Assembly (NCBI RefSeq): GCF_001648155.1
Contig: NZ_CP015199.1
Location: forward strand, 186,001 to 250,000
Length of the DNA: 64,000 nt
Direction: 5' to 3'
Source: Chryseobacterium glaciei
Lineage (GTDB): Bacteria; Bacteroidota; Bacteroidia; Flavobacteriales; Weeksellaceae
The notes below the pieces were generated by a model. That model was not told the origin of the DNA. It searched no databases and was given only the letters and a program-made list of their open reading frames with translations. A program made the position numbers and the translations under genes. Shown here in pieces: positions 62,858 through 64,000 of this stretch (positions within the stretch are counted from its first letter, which is position 1; each line of letters begins with the position of its first letter).

Positions 62858-63514
62858 ATGAAGAAGATGTTATCAGCATTATTATTGCTGACCTTTGCCC
62901 TTTTCTTTTCACAGGAAAAAAAGCCGATGTATTGGCAGGACATTCAAAATTTCAAAAAATTAGATCAGGAAAATGCACCTGCTAAAGATGCTATTCTTTT
63001 AGTCGGAAGTTCATCTTTCACAAAATGGACTGATGTTGCCAATTATTTTCCCGATAAAACGATCATCAACAGAGGATTTGGAGGATCAAGATTAACGGAT
63101 CTTAATTATTATGCTAATGATTTGCTTTCTCCTTATCAGCCAAAACAAATTATTGTTTACTGTGGTGAAAATGATTTTGCAGACAATCATAAATTAAAAG
63201 CGAAAAAAGTTGTTAACCGATACAAAACGTTCTACAAAAAGATTCGAGAGAAATTCCCGAATATTGAAGTTGATTATATCTCCATAAAATACTCGCCAAG
63301 CAGAGAAAGTCTTTGGCCTCAAATGAAGGAAGCCAACAAAAAAATTGCAGCTTTTATGAAGAAGGAACCAAATGCAGAATTCATTGATATCACAAAAGCA
63401 ATGGAAGACGCCAACGGAAATGTAAGGAAAGAGCTTTTTGTAGAAGATATGCTTCACATGACTCCGGAAGGCTATCAGATCTGGACGAAGGTGATGAATC
63501 CTTATATGAAATAA
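62858..63514 (+). CDS. Exported SGNH/GDSL hydrolase
   Basis: The 218-residue protein has a signal peptide (to about residue 19) and the SGNH blocks: the serine in LVGSSSF, a glycine in NRGFGGSRL, the asparagine in YCGENDF, and the Asp/His in VEDMLHMTPEGY. These enzymes are esterases or lipases, often deacetylating carbohydrates, and would act in the periplasm or outside. The substrate is unknown. The next gene starts 9 bp after its stop. Confidence 0.88.
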   Translation: MKKMLSALLLLTFALFFSQEKKPMYWQDIQNFKKLDQENAPAKDAILLVGSSSFTKWTDVANYFPDKTIINRGFGGSRLTDLNYYANDLLSPYQPKQIIVYCGENDFADNHKLKAKKVVNRYKTFYKKIREKFPNIEVDYISIKYSPSRESLWPQMKEANKKIAAFMKKEPNAEFIDITKAMEDANGNVRKELFVEDMLHMTPEGYQIWTKVMNPYMK

Positions 63515-63523
63515 TTTTCAACC

Positions 63524-64000
63524 ATGATAAAAAAACGACTAACCATTTTAATTCCTATTTTCATTTGTTCTTTGATGTTTGCTCAGAAAGACACCAAAAA
63601 GGAAGTACTGAAGGAACTTTCAGAAAAAGCTTGTCAATGTACAGATTCAATCAGATTACTTAATCGGAATAAAAAAGATATCCTGAAAGATGTGCATGAC
63701 TGTATCGACAAATATACAGGAGCATTACAAATTTCTACTCTTCTTTCAGGTGCAGAAGATTTAGCAAAGACCGCTCCGGAAGTAAACGGAAAAAAACAAA
63801 TAAATCTAAATTTCAATACGAGCAAAGACTCTAAGCAATATATAGATAGCTACAATGATATTGAACGATATCTGATGAATAACTGCCAAAGTGTTAAAAA
63901 TATTGCCACAACTTCTGAAACTAATGATGAAGGATTTTCTAAAGATAATGAGGCTATGGATTTTTACCATAATGGACGAGCGCTAACAGAAAAAAAGGAT
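63524..64000 (+). CDS. Exported protein, cut by window edge
   Basis: An ATG at 63524 opens 159 codons that run past the right edge. The first 22 residues form a signal peptide (MIKKRLTILIPIFICSLMFAQ), followed by a lysine-rich helical region with cysteines in ACQCTDS and VHDCIDKY. I do not recognise the family. It is close to the SGNH hydrolase gene and probably co-transcribed. Confidence 0.65.
   Translation, partial: MIKKRLTILIPIFICSLMFAQKDTKKEVLKELSEKACQCTDSIRLLNRNKKDILKDVHDCIDKYTGALQISTLLSGAEDLAKTAPEVNGKKQINLNFNTSKDSKQYIDSYNDIERYLMNNCQSVKNIATTSETNDEGFSKDNEAMDFYHNGRALTEKKD

Overview
The window reads as a chromosomal segment of a Flavobacteriia member, most likely Chryseobacterium or a close relative in the Weeksellaceae. 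The reasons are low GC, promoters of the Bacteroidetes type (TTTG, about 19 nt, TAnnTTTG), the N-acylornithine carbamoyltransferase form of the arginine pathway, a fused SecDF, two exported proteins with type IX secretion C-terminal domains, and several families of short palindromic intergenic repeats. I see no rRNA, tRNA, CRISPR array, prophage or complete insertion sequence.

Region 1 (1-11.9 kb, minus strand apart from two genes) makes pyrimidines and arginine. pyrB and the start of carA form an operon behind a compact leader that looks like a translation-coupled attenuator: promoter, 22-codon peptide, pause hairpin, U-rich tract, terminator. The arginine operon runs GNAT acetyltransferase, argG, argC, argD, argF', argB, argE, argH. 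It covers the pathway in its N-acyl-citrulline version, with the GNAT protein as candidate for the first, acylating step. Four of the five larger gaps between these genes hold palindromic or foldback elements of different families. An Lrp-type regulator and an HhH-GPD-like protein of unknown role lie between the pyr and arg blocks on the plus strand.

Region 2 (12-23.3 kb, plus strand) is a coherent short-chain carboxylate module: an InsA-like DNA-binding protein, an outer-membrane porin-like protein, an MHS-type MFS transporter with a large inserted loop, two small membrane proteins, a symporter-sensor histidine kinase hybrid of the CrbS/CbrA type, a stand-alone receiver, and propionyl-CoA and acetyl-CoA synthetases.

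Region 3 (23.5-38 kb) is housekeeping: SpoT/Rel, NhaA, YihY, RlmH, TrmL, a TPR protein, a PAP2 phosphatase, TatA, a TetA-like MFS exporter and SecDF. Twelve perfect TTTAGGG units lie upstream of tatA. Region 4 (38-51 kb) holds a secreted sugar dehydrogenase, a membrane protein apparently split by a frameshift, hemN, a BNR-repeat protein, an amino-acid permease, pnuC, a GGFRN-repeat lipoprotein, dapF, mltG and a TonB-dependent receptor. Region 5 (51-64 kb) has a small surface-sugar cluster (cytidylyltransferase-like, galE, a DegT aminotransferase), a subtilisin-like protease, ppc, three small exported proteins, a YqhD-like dehydrogenase, a lipocalin-like lipoprotein, an SGNH hydrolase and a gene cut by the window end.
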